Program-made: the position numbers and the translations under genes
Part shown: piece by piece, positions 6,917 to 15,721 of the stretch
Numbering within the stretch: position 1 is the stretch's first letter
Layout: each line of letters starts with the position of its first letter
The notes under the pieces: generated by a model
The model's input: only the letters and a program-made list of their open reading frames with translations
Databases searched by the model: none
What the model was told of the DNA's origin: nothing
DNA from: Victivallaceae bacterium
Lineage (GTDB): Bacteria > Verrucomicrobiota > Lentisphaeria > Victivallales > Victivallaceae
Reading direction: 5' to 3'
DNA length: 32,612 nucleotides
NCBI GenBank assembly: GCA_021647315.1
Contig: JAKIUY010000050.1
Span: 1 to 32,612 of the forward strand

Positions 6917-8779
6917 ATGACAAAATTATCAGAAAAATCAAAACACCAACTGCTGTTTATAATCGTGGCAACCGTCGCAATTGCGACAAGAGCTGTTCTG
7001 TTCGCGTTCTGGATTGATTCACCATTCCGTTACTACAGTACAGTCAGTGGACTTGATATGAAAACCCTGCTTGATATGGGAACACTGTTCTACCATGGAC
7101 AAAATACTTTTGCGCTCTATAACCTGTTAATCGCCGGAACGATGCTGTGCAATAACGCGGTAATTTCAGTCACCGCAATTATTGTTATTCAACAGTTGAT
7201 GGGGATTGTAACCAGTTTACTGACGGCATGGATATGTCTGAAACTTACCGGCAGGAAAGTTATGGCATTCACGGCCGGAATAATCTCAGCACTTTACGCC
7301 CCTGCCCTGATCTATGAAGCAGTTACCTTACGTGAATCCCTGTTCGTCTTCACTGCAATGCTCTCTTTGGCGACTTTAATCAAATTACACCAGAAACGGT
7401 TTTCGCCAGCCTGGCTTTTTCTGACTGGAATAGTACTTACCCTGCCATTAACGGTTCGTTTGTCGGCTCTGCTTTGGCTGGGAGTCGCAATTGCTACTGT
7501 TCAATATTTAATGTTTAATAAACTGCGAAAACAAAATAACAGCATAAAGTTATCAATTAATGAAACATTAAAACCAATGGTAATATTGCTGTCTGGCGTG
7601 TTATCGATTGTTATGCTTATTGCAGTACTTAACTTTAAACAAAGTGGCACGGTTACCCCTATCAGTCGTCAATATCTTGAATATATATTAACCATGGGCC
7701 GTCAGGTTAATCCGCAAACCGTAAATATTCACGTGCCCGGCAATTCGGCATCAGCACCTGAAACAATAACAGCTAAAAACGAGACTACCAGCGGAATTGC
7801 TTATCTGATTAATTGTCTAAATAAATTTGGCAAGCTCTTTTGTCAATATGAAGTTCCCAATAATATCAATTACTATTTTATGCGTGAACAGCTGTTCCCG
7901 TGCGGAGTTTTACTTGGTCCAGGCATGGTTATACCATTAGCGGTGGCTGGAATAATTCTACTCGTACTCCGTAAAAGATTTTTGCGTAAAGAGACTATTT
8001 TGCTGCTCTATATTCTGGCTTTTGCTATTCCAATTACACTCTTCCTGCCATTAGGACGCTATCGGCTGATCCTTTATCCAGTATTCTCTATTCTCATGCT
8101 TTATCCATTGCAGCTGATATTTTGTTATCTTAGCAAATTTAAAAAAGTGGATGCGAAAAAGACGGAAGGCGGAGACGGGGATGCGGAAAGACAGGGAAGC
8201 GGAAAGACAGGGAATGGGAGAATGGGAGAAAAAGATCAAACATCGAATGAAAATAATGCAAAAAATATAATAAAAACTTGGATTGCCTTGAAGATTTGCG
8301 GAATTATTTTATTGGTTGGAACTGTTTATGTTGTCACTATACCTGAAAACACCAAGCTCAGAGCCTCTGACTTTAATACCCATGGCAAGGCTTTTCAACA
8401 ACAGGAAGGCGACACAGTTAATACCGAAAATTGTTTTGCTGCTGCTTACCAACTTAATCCAACGTCACCGGCTGTTGCCATAAACTATACCGATATTCTA
8501 CTGAAACATGGCAAAACAAAACAGGCATTACAGACAATCTCTCCAGCTTGGAAGTCACACCCGAAAAACGCCGGAGTTGCACTTTTTGCCAGTTCTGCAC
8601 TGTTATGTAACGGTATGCCTAAACAGGCCGAGTTTGTTTTACTGCAAGCTGGCGAACCTGCCGCCGCTTCCGGACAGCGGCTCTACTACTATAACCTAGC
8701 GGAAAGTTACCGGTTACAAAACAAACATAAACAGGCTAAAAAAGCCTATGCCAAATTTAAAATTTTGTCAACTAAATAG
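6917..8779 (+). CDS. Polytopic membrane protein, GT39/PMT-like, with TPR-like C-terminus
   Basis: A 620-residue protein with about ten hydrophobic segments between residues 10 and 405, another near 453-472, then a soluble tail. The N-terminal layout (RYYSTVSGLDMKTLLDMG after the first segment, then VTLRESLFVFTAMLSLATL) resembles the glycosyltransferase family 39 / PMT group, which moves sugars from lipid carriers on the outer face of the inner membrane. The tail (about 490-620) has helical hairpins resembling tetratricopeptide repeats, e.g. YYYNLAESYRLQNKHKQAKKAYAKF. Residues about 411-440 are a Gly/Lys/Glu-rich stretch encoded by short tandem repeats, probably an inserted repeat. It stands alone upstream of metH. 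The family is tentative; an O-antigen ligase-like role is possible. Confidence 0.6.
   Translation: MTKLSEKSKHQLLFIIVATVAIATRAVLFAFWIDSPFRYYSTVSGLDMKTLLDMGTLFYHGQNTFALYNLLIAGTMLCNNAVISVTAIIVIQQLMGIVTSLLTAWICLKLTGRKVMAFTAGIISALYAPALIYEAVTLRESLFVFTAMLSLATLIKLHQKRFSPAWLFLTGIVLTLPLTVRLSALLWLGVAIATVQYLMFNKLRKQNNSIKLSINETLKPMVILLSGVLSIVMLIAVLNFKQSGTVTPISRQYLEYILTMGRQVNPQTVNIHVPGNSASAPETITAKNETTSGIAYLINCLNKFGKLFCQYEVPNNINYYFMREQLFPCGVLLGPGMVIPLAVAGIILLVLRKRFLRKETILLLYILAFAIPITLFLPLGRYRLILYPVFSILMLYPLQLIFCYLSKFKKVDAKKTEGGDGDAERQGSGKTGNGRMGEKDQTSNENNAKNIIKTWIALKICGIILLVGTVYVVTIPENTKLRASDFNTHGKAFQQQEGDTVNTENCFAAAYQLNPTSPAVAINYTDILLKHGKTKQALQTISPAWKSHPKNAGVALFASSALLCNGMPKQAEFVLLQAGEPAAASGQRLYYYNLAESYRLQNKHKQAKKAYAKFKILSTK
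8183..8228 (+). repeat. Tandem repeats inside a coding region
   Basis: A 16-bp unit GCGGAAAGACAGGGAA occurs twice in a row (8183-8198, 8199-8214), followed by AATGGGAG twice (8213-8220, 8221-8228). The stretch is purine-rich, stays in frame, and encodes the hydrophilic insertion in the membrane protein. Its composition resembles the polypyrimidine stretch at 9013-9052 on the other strand, outside any gene. Confidence 0.8.
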
Positions 8780-8802
8780 ACGGTACTCGAAAAGCCTTTT
8801 GA

Positions 8803-8823
8803 AATTTCCGCATCGCGGAAATT
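8803..8823 (+). terminator. Short strong hairpin after the membrane protein gene
   Basis: The arms AATTTCCGC and GCGGAAATT pair perfectly around a 3-nt loop, 24 bp after the stop codon. There is no long T-run, so it may be a stabilising 3' hairpin or a weak terminator. Confidence 0.4.
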
Positions 8824-9130
8824 AAAGTCTTTACTCCGCTCCGTATGTATTAATTTTAAAGAAACTATATTTCATTATCACCATTCCATATTAGTTTATT
8901 ATCATTAGCATGTTATGATAATACCATAAACACTGTTAAGATGTTTTATTATATAAATTAGACCTTTTCGAATAGGATCCAGTTAGTGGTTAAAAAAATG
9001 ACGGGTATAACACAATCCCCCATTTCCCCATTTCCACATCTCCCTCCAGGGCTGTTCAATGCTAACTCGATTCCGTGGTTACCTACGGTCTTTTCAAGGT
9101 CCAGCACTGTTTTTATGAATGTTGCTAATT

Positions 9131-9222
9131 CCCCAGGTTGCACCTGTGGCTATTGAATTTAAGGGTTTCACCCTTGTAGTGCTGAAAGCACATAATTCAA
9201 CAGCCTGGGGTAAAACTCCAGG
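9131..9222. repeat. Dispersed repeat present as an inverted pair
   Basis: The segment 9131-9160 (starting CCCCAGGTTGCACCTGTGGC) and the reverse complement of 9192-9222 are related, so the region can fold back on itself. The same family occurs at 21891-21936, where CCCAGGGCGTTGCCCTAGGC is followed by TATTGAATTT. Each copy contains an inner CCCAGG/CCTGGG-like hairpin. Confidence 0.65.
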
Positions 9223-9325
9223 TAATATCCGCACATAAATATAGCTCTGAAGGAGTGATATAAAGTTAGCATTGGACAGCCCTGCCACCTCCTCCGTCTC
9301 CGTGCCATTCTTCTCGCTTTCTCAG

Positions 9326-9354
9326 TTGATAATCATCATTAATAGTTGTAGATT
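9326..9354 (+). promoter_or_regulatory. Possible promoter for metH
   Basis: TTGATA (9326-9331), a 17-bp spacer and TAGATT (9349-9354) lie 47 bp before the metH start. Spacing and match are acceptable, but the region is AT-rich and chance hits are common. Confidence 0.33.
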
Positions 9355-9400
9355 ATTGTTTGATTTTATTTAAAACCAACTGCATATAAAGAAAATAACA

Positions 9401-12400
9401 ATGAATGATATAAAAAAACTGGCTGAACAGCGCATTCTGGTGCTCGACGGAGCAATGGGAACGATGATTCAGCAACACAACCTGAATGAAGAAGACTTTC
9501 GTGGTGAGGCTTTCGCTTCGCATCACATTCCTTTGAAAGGAAACAATGATATCCTGAATTTGACAAAACCGGAATTAATAAGTGCAATCCATCTGGCCTA
9601 TCTTGAGTCCGGCGTTGACATTATTACAACCAATACTTTTAATTCCACAGCAATTTCCCAAGCCGACTATGAGCTGTCAGACCAGGCATATAATTTAAAT
9701 GTAGCCGGTGCTCAAATTGCAAAAAAAGCCACCCGTAAAATGTCTGCCAAGACCCCGGATAAACCACGTTTTGCCGCCGGTGTTATCGGCCCAACCGGAA
9801 AAACCCTCTCTATTTCGCCGGATGTCAATAATCCCGGAATTCGTGCGGTGACCTGGCAGGAGCTGGTTGATGCCTATAAAGAGGCAATCCGCGGTCTGAT
9901 CGATGGCGGTGTGGATCTGTTGATGCTTGAAACAATTTTCGATACCCTGAATGCCAAAGCCGCCGTTTATGCTATTGCTGAAGTTACAGCAGAAACCGGC
10001 AAACAACTGCCCTTAATGATTTCCGGCACAATTACCGATGCCGCCGGCAGAACGTTATCAGGCCAGACGCCTGAAGCATTTCTTTATTCGCTGAGTCATG
10101 CCCCGAACCTGATAAGTCTCGGTTTCAACTGCGCTCTGGGTGCGAAAGCAATGCGTCCCTATATTGAAGAAATGAGTGAAAAATCACAATTTATGGTCAA
10201 TGCGCACCCCAATGCAGGTCTGCCGAATGAGTTTGGTGAATATGAACAATCACCCACAATTATGGCTACAATGATTCATGAATGGGCTGAAGCCGGCATG
10301 TTGAATATCGTCGGCGGTTGCTGTGGCACTACACCAGCTCACATCAAGGCAATTGCTGAAGCCGTAAGCGACTGTGCGCCGCGTAAGCTACCGCAAATAA
10401 CCCCTTATTGTCGTCTTTCAGGGCTTGAACCTCTGATTATTACCGAAGAGAGCAACTTCATTAACATCGGGGAACGAACCAATGTGGCCGGTTCAAGAAA
10501 GTTTCTCCGTCTGATTAAAGAGGAAAGTTTTGAAGAAGCACTCGACATTGCCCGTTCACAAGTTGAAAACGGTGCTAATATTATTGACATCAATATGGAC
10601 GACGGTATGCTGGAATCACTGGAATGCATGACCCATTTCCTGCAACTGATTGCAACTGAACCCGATATTTGCCGCGTACCAATTATGATTGACAGTTCGC
10701 GCTGGGATATTCAAGTCGCGGCACTCCAGACCATTCAGGGCAAAAGTATTGTCAATTCAATTTCAATGAAAGAAGGCATTGATGAATTTATAAACAAAGC
10801 ACGCATAATTCAACATTACGGGGCGGCGGTACTGGTAATGGCATTTGATGAACAAGGTCAGGCTGAAACCCTCGAACAGCGCGTTGCTATCTGTAGTAAA
10901 TCCTATAAAATACTGGTCGAAGAGGTCGGCTTTAATCCCTGTGATATTATTTTTGACCCGAACGTTTTTGCAATTGCAACCGGCATCGAAGCCCATAATT
11001 GTTATGCCAGAGATTTTATTGACGCCGTTAGAATAATCAAAGAAAAATGTCCCCACGCCTTAATCAGCGGTGGTATCAGCAATGTATCATTTTCATTCAG
11101 GGGAAATAATCCGATGAGGGAAGCCATTCACTCGGTTTTTCTCTATCATGCCTGTCGGAATGGGCTTGATATGGGGATTGTCAATCCTGAACAGTTGACT
11201 ATTTATGACGATATCGCACCGGAAGTACTGCAAGTGGTCGAAGCTGCGGTACTCAATACAGACGATGACATTACTGACAAACTTATTGAAACAGCTGAAA
11301 CAATGCGCGGCACTGGCACTAAACGGGTTATAGACAATAGCTGGCGTGAAGGCAGTGTAGAAGAACGGCTCAAACACAGCATGGTCAAAGGCATAACCGA
11401 ATTTATTGATGCTGATGTCGAAGAGGCAAGATTACAGTATCCTCGCCCTATCGAAGTTATCGAAGGTCCCCTCATGGCTGGAATGGCCGCCGTCGGCGAA
11501 CTGTTTGGTTCAGGAAAAATGTTCCTGCCCCAGGTAGTAAAAAGTGCCAGAGTGATGAAAAAAGCCGTAGCTATTCTAATGCCATATATCGAAGCGGGAA
11601 AATGCGAAAAAACAACCTCAGCTGGGAAAATCCTATTGGCAACAGTCAAAGGTGACGTTCATGACATCGGTAAAAATATTGTCGGAATTATTCTGCAATG
11701 CAACAACTATGAAATAATAGATCTCGGAGTTATGGTTCCATGTGAGAATATTCTGGATGCGGCAGAGGAACATCAGGTCGATATGATTGGGCTCAGTGGG
11801 CTGATAACACCTTCACTGGAAGAGATGATTCATGTCGCAAAAGAGATGGAACGGCGCGGCATGAACATTCCACTCGCAGTCGGTGGCGCAACCACTTCTG
11901 AGATTCATACTGCAATAAAAATAGCACCAGCCTACCATGCGCCGGTAATTCACGGCAAAGATGCCTCACAATCAATCGGTTTGATTGCGGCACTGTTCAA
12001 AGCCATTAGTCAGGATAACAGTAATTTTATCTCAGAACTCAATGCCCGTTACGAACAAGTTAAAGTTCAACATGAGAAAAAACGGGCTACGACTCAATTA
12101 ATTCCTTACACAGAATTGCTCCGTCAACGTCCTGAATACAATTGGCAAGCTATGACTCCGGCCAAACCGCAGCAACACGGTATAACCGTAATTACCCCCG
12201 AACTAAAAGAGCTTATTCATTATATTGATTGGAAATTTTTCTTCTACAGCTGGGAAATGTGCGGAGAATTCCCGGCAATTCTCAATGATGCAAAACATGG
12301 CGAAGCCGCAAGCAAACTCTATGAAGATGCCAATGCAATGCTGAAAACGCTGATCAAACAACGTTTAATTCAGCCAATTGGCGTCACCGGTATTTTTCCA

Positions 12401-13066
12401 GCCGCCAGTCAAGGTGATGACATCTTGATTTATTCAGATGAATCAAGAACGAAAACAGTCGCATCGTTTGCAACCCTGCGCCAGCAACGGTGTAAAAAAG
12501 ATGGCACCCCGCCATTATCTTTAGCCGATTTTATCGCTCCGGTCGATGAACATATCAATGACTGGTTCGGCATGTTTGCGGTTAGCGCCGGTCACGGCGT
12601 CGATGAATTGGTGAAAAAGTTCGAAGCTGAAGATGATGATTATAGTGCGATACTGGTAAAAAGTGTAGCTGACCGGCTAGCTGAAGCATTTGCTGAAATG
12701 CTGCATGAAAAAATACGGCGTGAAATTTGGGGTTACGCGCCAAATGAAAATCTTACGGTTGAACAGATGCTGAAATGTAAATATCGTGGCATTCGCCCTG
12801 CCCCGGGTTATCCGGCCTGTCCAAATCATGCGGACAAAGCCACCATCTGGCAACTGCTTAAGGTGAAGGAAAACTGTGATATTGAGCTGACTGATTCATG
12901 GATGATGACCCCGGCAGCAGCTGTTTCCGGCTTCTATTTTGCCGCTGAACATTCAAAATATTTTGCCGTCGGTAAAATTGGCGAAGATCAACTTGAATCG
13001 CTGGCGAAACGTAATAATATTTCACTGGTAGAAATGCACCGTCGCCTGAAAAGCAATTTATTATAA
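9401..13066 (+). CDS. metH: Cobalamin-dependent methionine synthase
   Basis: It transfers the methyl group of 5-methyltetrahydrofolate to homocysteine through methylcobalamin. All four modules are present in 1221 residues, the usual length. The homocysteine domain (about 1-330) has the zinc Cys of NCALGA near 244 and [10 protein letters not shown] with Cys near 307-308. The pterin domain (about 345-610) has [14 protein letters not shown] and IDINMDDGM. The cap and B12 domain (about 640-880) has [10 protein letters not shown], whose His754 is the lower cobalt ligand. The activation domain (about 910-1221) has [12 protein letters not shown] for S-adenosylmethionine binding. The ATG has only a weak upstream AAAGAA. 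No reactivation partner is needed because the C-terminal domain is kept. No B12 riboswitch is visible upstream. Confidence 0.97.
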   Translation: MNDIKKLAEQRILVLDGAMGTMIQQHNLNEEDFRGEAFASHHIPLKGNNDILNLTKPELISAIHLAYLESGVDIITTNTFNSTAISQADYELSDQAYNLNVAGAQIAKKATRKMSAKTPDKPRFAAGVIGPTGKTLSISPDVNNPGIRAVTWQELVDAYKEAIRGLIDGGVDLLMLETIFDTLNAKAAVYAIAEVTAETGKQLPLMISGTITDAAGRTLSGQTPEAFLYSLSHAPNLISLGFNCALGAKAMRPYIEEMSEKSQFMVNAHPNAGLPNEFGEYEQSPTIMATMIHEWAEAGMLNIVGGCCGTTPAHIKAIAEAVSDCAPRKLPQITPYCRLSGLEPLIITEESNFINIGERTNVAGSRKFLRLIKEESFEEALDIARSQVENGANIIDINMDDGMLESLECMTHFLQLIATEPDICRVPIMIDSSRWDIQVAALQTIQGKSIVNSISMKEGIDEFINKARIIQHYGAAVLVMAFDEQGQAETLEQRVAICSKSYKILVEEVGFNPCDIIFDPNVFAIATGIEAHNCYARDFIDAVRIIKEKCPHALISGGISNVSFSFRGNNPMREAIHSVFLYHACRNGLDMGIVNPEQLTIYDDIAPEVLQVVEAAVLNTDDDITDKLIETAETMRGTGTKRVIDNSWREGSVEERLKHSMVKGITEFIDADVEEARLQYPRPIEVIEGPLMAGMAAVGELFGSGKMFLPQVVKSARVMKKAVAILMPYIEAGKCEKTTSAGKILLATVKGDVHDIGKNIVGIILQCNNYEIIDLGVMVPCENILDAAEEHQVDMIGLSGLITPSLEEMIHVAKEMERRGMNIPLAVGGATTSEIHTAIKIAPAYHAPVIHGKDASQSIGLIAALFKAISQDNSNFISELNARYEQVKVQHEKKRATTQLIPYTELLRQRPEYNWQAMTPAKPQQHGITVITPELKELIHYIDWKFFFYSWEMCGEFPAILNDAKHGEAASKLYEDANAMLKTLIKQRLIQPIGVTGIFPAASQGDDILIYSDESRTKTVASFATLRQQRCKKDGTPPLSLADFIAPVDEHINDWFGMFAVSAGHGVDELVKKFEAEDDDYSAILVKSVADRLAEAFAEMLHEKIRREIWGYAPNENLTVEQMLKCKYRGIRPAPGYPACPNHADKATIWQLLKVKENCDIELTDSWMMTPAAAVSGFYFAAEHSKYFAVGKIGEDQLESLAKRNNISLVEMHRRLKSNLL

Positions 13067-13186
13067 CACAATATAGACGTCACGCCGTAACCCCGGCTTG
13101 GCATAGAAAAATAAATATTATACGGTAAATTAAGCTCAAAAGTAATAAAGTGTAGGTTTGACCCTGATATTACTGATAAGGTATAT

Positions 13187-13501
13187 ATGTTTACAAAAGA
13201 TTTTTTTAAATTCAGTGCTTTGGTTATTGTTATCATTGGTGCTCTTGGATATGGGATTTCTTCACTTTTTCAAGAGGTTAAATTTGATATTGGTGATGAT
13301 GAAGCGGAATTTGCTGAAAAATGGATAAATGAAGTAGAAGAAAATCCCGCAGCCTGCCGAAAAATGAGCAAAAACAGTGATCAGTGGTTTGATGATTTCA
13401 TTGAAAACCGCAACAGTCTCGGAGCGATAAAACAACGTTACCTGAGATCAAAAAAATACCAAAAAAAAAACAAAAAAAAAGCAACCAACCAAAACCGTTA
13501 A
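13187..13501 (+). CDS. Membrane-anchored protein of unknown function, N-terminal part of a split gene
   Basis: The 104-residue reading frame opens with a single hydrophobic segment (residues 10-28, ALVIVIIGALGYGISSLF) and an acidic stretch (FDIGDDEAEFAEKWINEVEEN), and ends in a lysine-rich tail made by runs of ten and nine A at 13461-13480. The start is supported by AAGG eight bases upstream. I recognise no family. A +1 shift inside the A-runs joins it to the frame that ends at 14021, giving one protein of about 278 residues. As written it is either a truncated protein or half of a frameshifted gene. It follows metH by 120 bp on the same strand. Confidence 0.6.
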   Translation: MFTKDFFKFSALVIVIIGALGYGISSLFQEVKFDIGDDEAEFAEKWINEVEENPAACRKMSKNSDQWFDDFIENRNSLGAIKQRYLRSKKYQKKNKKKATNQNR

Positions 13502-14021
13502 AATAATTTTTGAGACAGCTTTTGCCAACGCGCAGCGGATTAATGAAATTGTCACTCTGGAGCTGGAAAAAAGCAAAACTCCAACTATTACAGGAGTTGA
13601 ATATCGTTACCCGTCAACTCCTGTTTTTATTAAAGGAACAGAATTGCAAACAAACAATAAAGTTAAACGCAAGGATATCCTAAGTAAGGCGGGTGTGTGC
13701 TCAGGGAATTATGCTGCCGGAAGATTTAAATATTTTAAGCAGGTCTCAATTAACCGTTATGGTTACATCGTTCCGACATGGCTTGAAAGCCTAAAGAAAT
13801 TACGGGCAAAAACCAGACGTTCTTCATCCAGAAAGTTACATCGGATCAATTATCGACAACAAGTCCCAGGCATTAAGACCTTGGAACAGGCTGCCGTAAT
13901 CAATATAGTGACGTTTAACACCAGTAATAAGAAAGGGCGTGAAATTATCTGTTTAAAAAAAGATAATCAACTGGAAAAACCGCAATGGCAGGTGTATTTT
14001 TATTACTTGAAGGTCAAATAA
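13479..14021 (+). CDS. C-terminal part of the split gene, unknown function
   Basis: This frame is open from 13446 and is sensible from about 13479: [18 protein letters not shown], then [20 protein letters not shown], then SILSK-like [13 protein letters not shown] and a basic stretch [17 protein letters not shown]. It has no ATG or ribosome binding site of its own near the beginning; a TTG at 13644 is the first possible start in the later part and would lose a third of it. The amino-acid pattern is gene-like and continues the upstream frame across the poly-A runs. No family was recognised. It may be a soluble domain held by the N-terminal anchor. The downstream pseudopilin begins 13 bp after its stop. 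Confidence 0.5.
   Translation, partial: KQPTKTVKIIFETAFANAQRINEIVTLELEKSKTPTITGVEYRYPSTPVFIKGTELQTNNKVKRKDILSKAGVCSGNYAAGRFKYFKQVSINRYGYIVPTWLESLKKLRAKTRRSSSRKLHRINYRQQVPGIKTLEQAAVINIVTFNTSNKKGREIICLKKDNQLEKPQWQVYFYYLKVK
13577..13628 (+). terminator. Terminator-like hairpin with an alternative pairing
   Basis: Arms 13590-13600 (ACAGGAGTTGA) and 13614-13624 pair over 11 bp, and five T follow (13624-13628), the layout of an intrinsic terminator. A second partner, AACTCC at 13577-13582, can pair instead with GGAGTT at 13593-13598 and would prevent it. The element lies inside the second frame of the split gene, about 90 bp after the stop of the first. Confidence 0.45.
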
Positions 14022-14034
14022 TGGAAACCGAATT

Positions 14035-14688
14035 ATGTTGTCAGGAAAAACAGTTATAGGAACTAGAATTCATCAAAAGTCAATTTTCACCCTCATCGAA
14101 TTACTGGTTGTAATTGCTATCATTTCCATTCTGGCAGGATTATTATTGCCCTCACTGAACAAGGCAAGGTTGAGCGCTGCCGGCAGTTCATGCCTCAATA
14201 ACATGCACCAGATGCACCTTTCAATAGCCCAGTATACTATTGATTATGACAGTAGATATCCTTATGCCGAAGGGGCTGAAGTCTGGGGTGACGGCACCAA
14301 AGGCTGGACCAATAAACTTTACCATGCCAACAAAATTTCAAAAACAATCTTTCGCTGCCCACGGGAAACTAAACGGGAATTTTCATATTCACTTAATTGC
14401 CGTGAAATATATCTCAATACCGGTTCTTTCGGCAGTTGGCATGATGCACAGTTTGCAAAAGGTAAAACTTCACCCGGTAAATTAATCCTGGTTGAAGAAA
14501 CTGACAAAGAACTGTTTGCCAACAACGATAGTGATCAGGATAACTATTCGCAATCAACAACCCCGTTCAAACGGGAACGCCATGGCGCATTCAGCTGGTT
14601 GTTTGTTGATGGTCACGCTGCTTCCGCCATGCTGTTCGACACAGCTAAAATGAGCTATTTCACCAATGAAATGTCAGACTGGAAGTAA
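14035..14688 (+). CDS. Type II secretion/type IV-like pseudopilin
   Basis: A 217-residue protein with a prepilin N-terminal signal: a basic leader of about 18 residues, then [18 protein letters not shown] with the conserved Glu at +5, and [13 protein letters not shown]. The residue before the cleavage point is Ile (KSI-FTLIE), where most bacteria use Gly; related Lentisphaerota proteins often lack this Gly. The remainder resembles the DUF1559-like group common in planctomycetes and Lentisphaerota, with a C-terminal [16 protein letters not shown] close to the H-x9-D-G motif. It would be processed by a prepilin peptidase and sit in the inner membrane or a pseudopilus. No secretion genes are adjacent, as is usual for these scattered paralogues. 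Confidence 0.85.
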   Translation: MLSGKTVIGTRIHQKSIFTLIELLVVIAIISILAGLLLPSLNKARLSAAGSSCLNNMHQMHLSIAQYTIDYDSRYPYAEGAEVWGDGTKGWTNKLYHANKISKTIFRCPRETKREFSYSLNCREIYLNTGSFGSWHDAQFAKGKTSPGKLILVEETDKELFANNDSDQDNYSQSTTPFKRERHGAFSWLFVDGHAASAMLFDTAKMSYFTNEMSDWK

Positions 14689-14711
14689 TAAATTTTAATT
14701 CAGTGTCGGGA

Positions 14712-14739
14712 TTGCGTTTCAGCTAATATCTACTATATT
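14712..14739 (+). promoter_or_regulatory. Possible promoter for lpxA
   Basis: TTGCGT (14712-14717), a 16-bp spacer and TATATT (14734-14739) lie about 95 bp before lpxA, in the gap after the pseudopilin gene. The match is fair but the surrounding sequence is very AT-rich. Confidence 0.3.
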
Positions 14740-14832
14740 AACCTTTTGTAAAATTTTATCTTCGTAATCAATAAAATTTTGCTGAAATTTAAAACTAATA
14801 AAATATTTTAAATATAAATATAAGGAGCTGTT

Positions 14833-15630
14833 ATGCCTAAGATACATCCAACTGCAATTGTTGATCCGCAGGCTCAGATAGCAAAAAGTGTTGAAATCGG
14901 TCCAATGTGTTACGTCGGGCCGCATGTAAAACTGGGTCCAGGCTGCAAACTCATGGCGCAGTGCCATGTAACCGGACGGACTACAATGGGAACCAATAAC
15001 ATCATATTTCCATTTGCTGTTATTGGGGCGGACGCTGAAGATGTCAGTATTGAAAATGATGACACCTATCTGGAAATCGGTCATGATAATATATTCCGTG
15101 AAGGGGTGACGATTAATACCGGCAATAAACCCGGAACAAAAACTGTTATCGGCAATGGCTGTTTCCTGATGGCAAACGTTCATGTTGCCCATAACTGTAT
15201 TATCGGCAATAAAGTAATTCTGATTGTCGGCGTCGGTCTGGCTGGATTTGTTACCGTTGGCGACGGAGCTTTAGTTTCCGGCATGTCAGTAATGCACCAA
15301 TTCTGTAAAATCGGTCGTTTGGCAATTATCAGTGCCGGTTCAGCTTTTTCAAAAGATATTCCGCCGTTCATGATGGCTGAAGGCAGAAACGGTGGTGTGA
15401 AAATGATTAATAAAATCGGACTCGAACGCGCCGGATTCACCAAAGAAACTATCCGTGCACTGAGAAATGTCCATAAAATATATTTCCGTGAAGGACTCAA
15501 TGGCTCCAATGCCCTTGCCAAGATCAAAACTGACGTTCCGCAACTGCCGGAAGTACTTGAGTTTATCGAGTTTTGCGAAACCAGCGAACGTGGCGTACTT
15601 CAGAATAAAATTGCCGGCAGAAGAAGCTGA
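14833..15630 (+). CDS. lpxA: Acyl-ACP:UDP-GlcNAc O-acyltransferase
   Basis: It adds the first acyl chain to UDP-GlcNAc, the first step of lipid A synthesis, in the cytoplasm. The N-terminal two thirds is a left-handed beta-helix made of hexapeptide repeats (IHPTAIVDPQAQIAKSVEIG onwards). The active-site region reads LMANVHVAHNCIIGN, keeping both His residues of the family, and is followed by SGMSVMHQFCKIG and SKDIPPFMMAEG. The C-terminal helical part is present; 265 residues is normal. TAAGGAG lies nine bases before the ATG. The substrate loop (SIENDDTYLEIGHDNIFREGVTINTG) differs from the E. coli form. It shows that the organism makes lipopolysaccharide or lipid A. gpmI follows after about 90 bp. 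Confidence 0.94.
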   Translation: MPKIHPTAIVDPQAQIAKSVEIGPMCYVGPHVKLGPGCKLMAQCHVTGRTTMGTNNIIFPFAVIGADAEDVSIENDDTYLEIGHDNIFREGVTINTGNKPGTKTVIGNGCFLMANVHVAHNCIIGNKVILIVGVGLAGFVTVGDGALVSGMSVMHQFCKIGRLAIISAGSAFSKDIPPFMMAEGRNGGVKMINKIGLERAGFTKETIRALRNVHKIYFREGLNGSNALAKIKTDVPQLPEVLEFIEFCETSERGVLQNKIAGRRS

Positions 15631-15721
15631 ATAATTTCAGATTAATGATTAATTATTAATGATATGCTGTCTGCTCAAACGTAACAACAGCTGATATAAT
15701 ATACACAAGGAAAAATAAATA

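Larger units (their letters stand above)
8777..9400. other. Non-coding region rich in repeats upstream of metH
   Basis: About 620 bp without a credible gene. It begins with a repeat fused to the stop codon of the membrane protein (TAGACGGTACTCGAAAAG, 8777-8794), also seen at the end of gcvH. A hairpin follows with 9-bp arms (8803-8811 and 8815-8823, loop ATC), which may end transcription although no T-run follows. A polypyrimidine patch (9013-9052) and a large inverted repeat (9131-9222) come next. I see no cobalamin riboswitch before metH. Confidence 0.6.

Noticed and set aside
9223..9400. Possible cobalamin riboswitch before metH
   Set aside because: No B12-box-like conserved sequence or suitable multi-stem leader was found.
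11203..11649. A 148-codon minus-strand frame opposite metH, and similar frames at 9695-10006, 10763-11056
   Set aside because: They lie fully opposite a strongly conserved gene and read as antisense shadows.
14719..15192. A 157-codon minus-strand frame overlapping the lpxA promoter and start
   Set aside because: Opposite to lpxA for most of its length, with no recognisable protein pattern.
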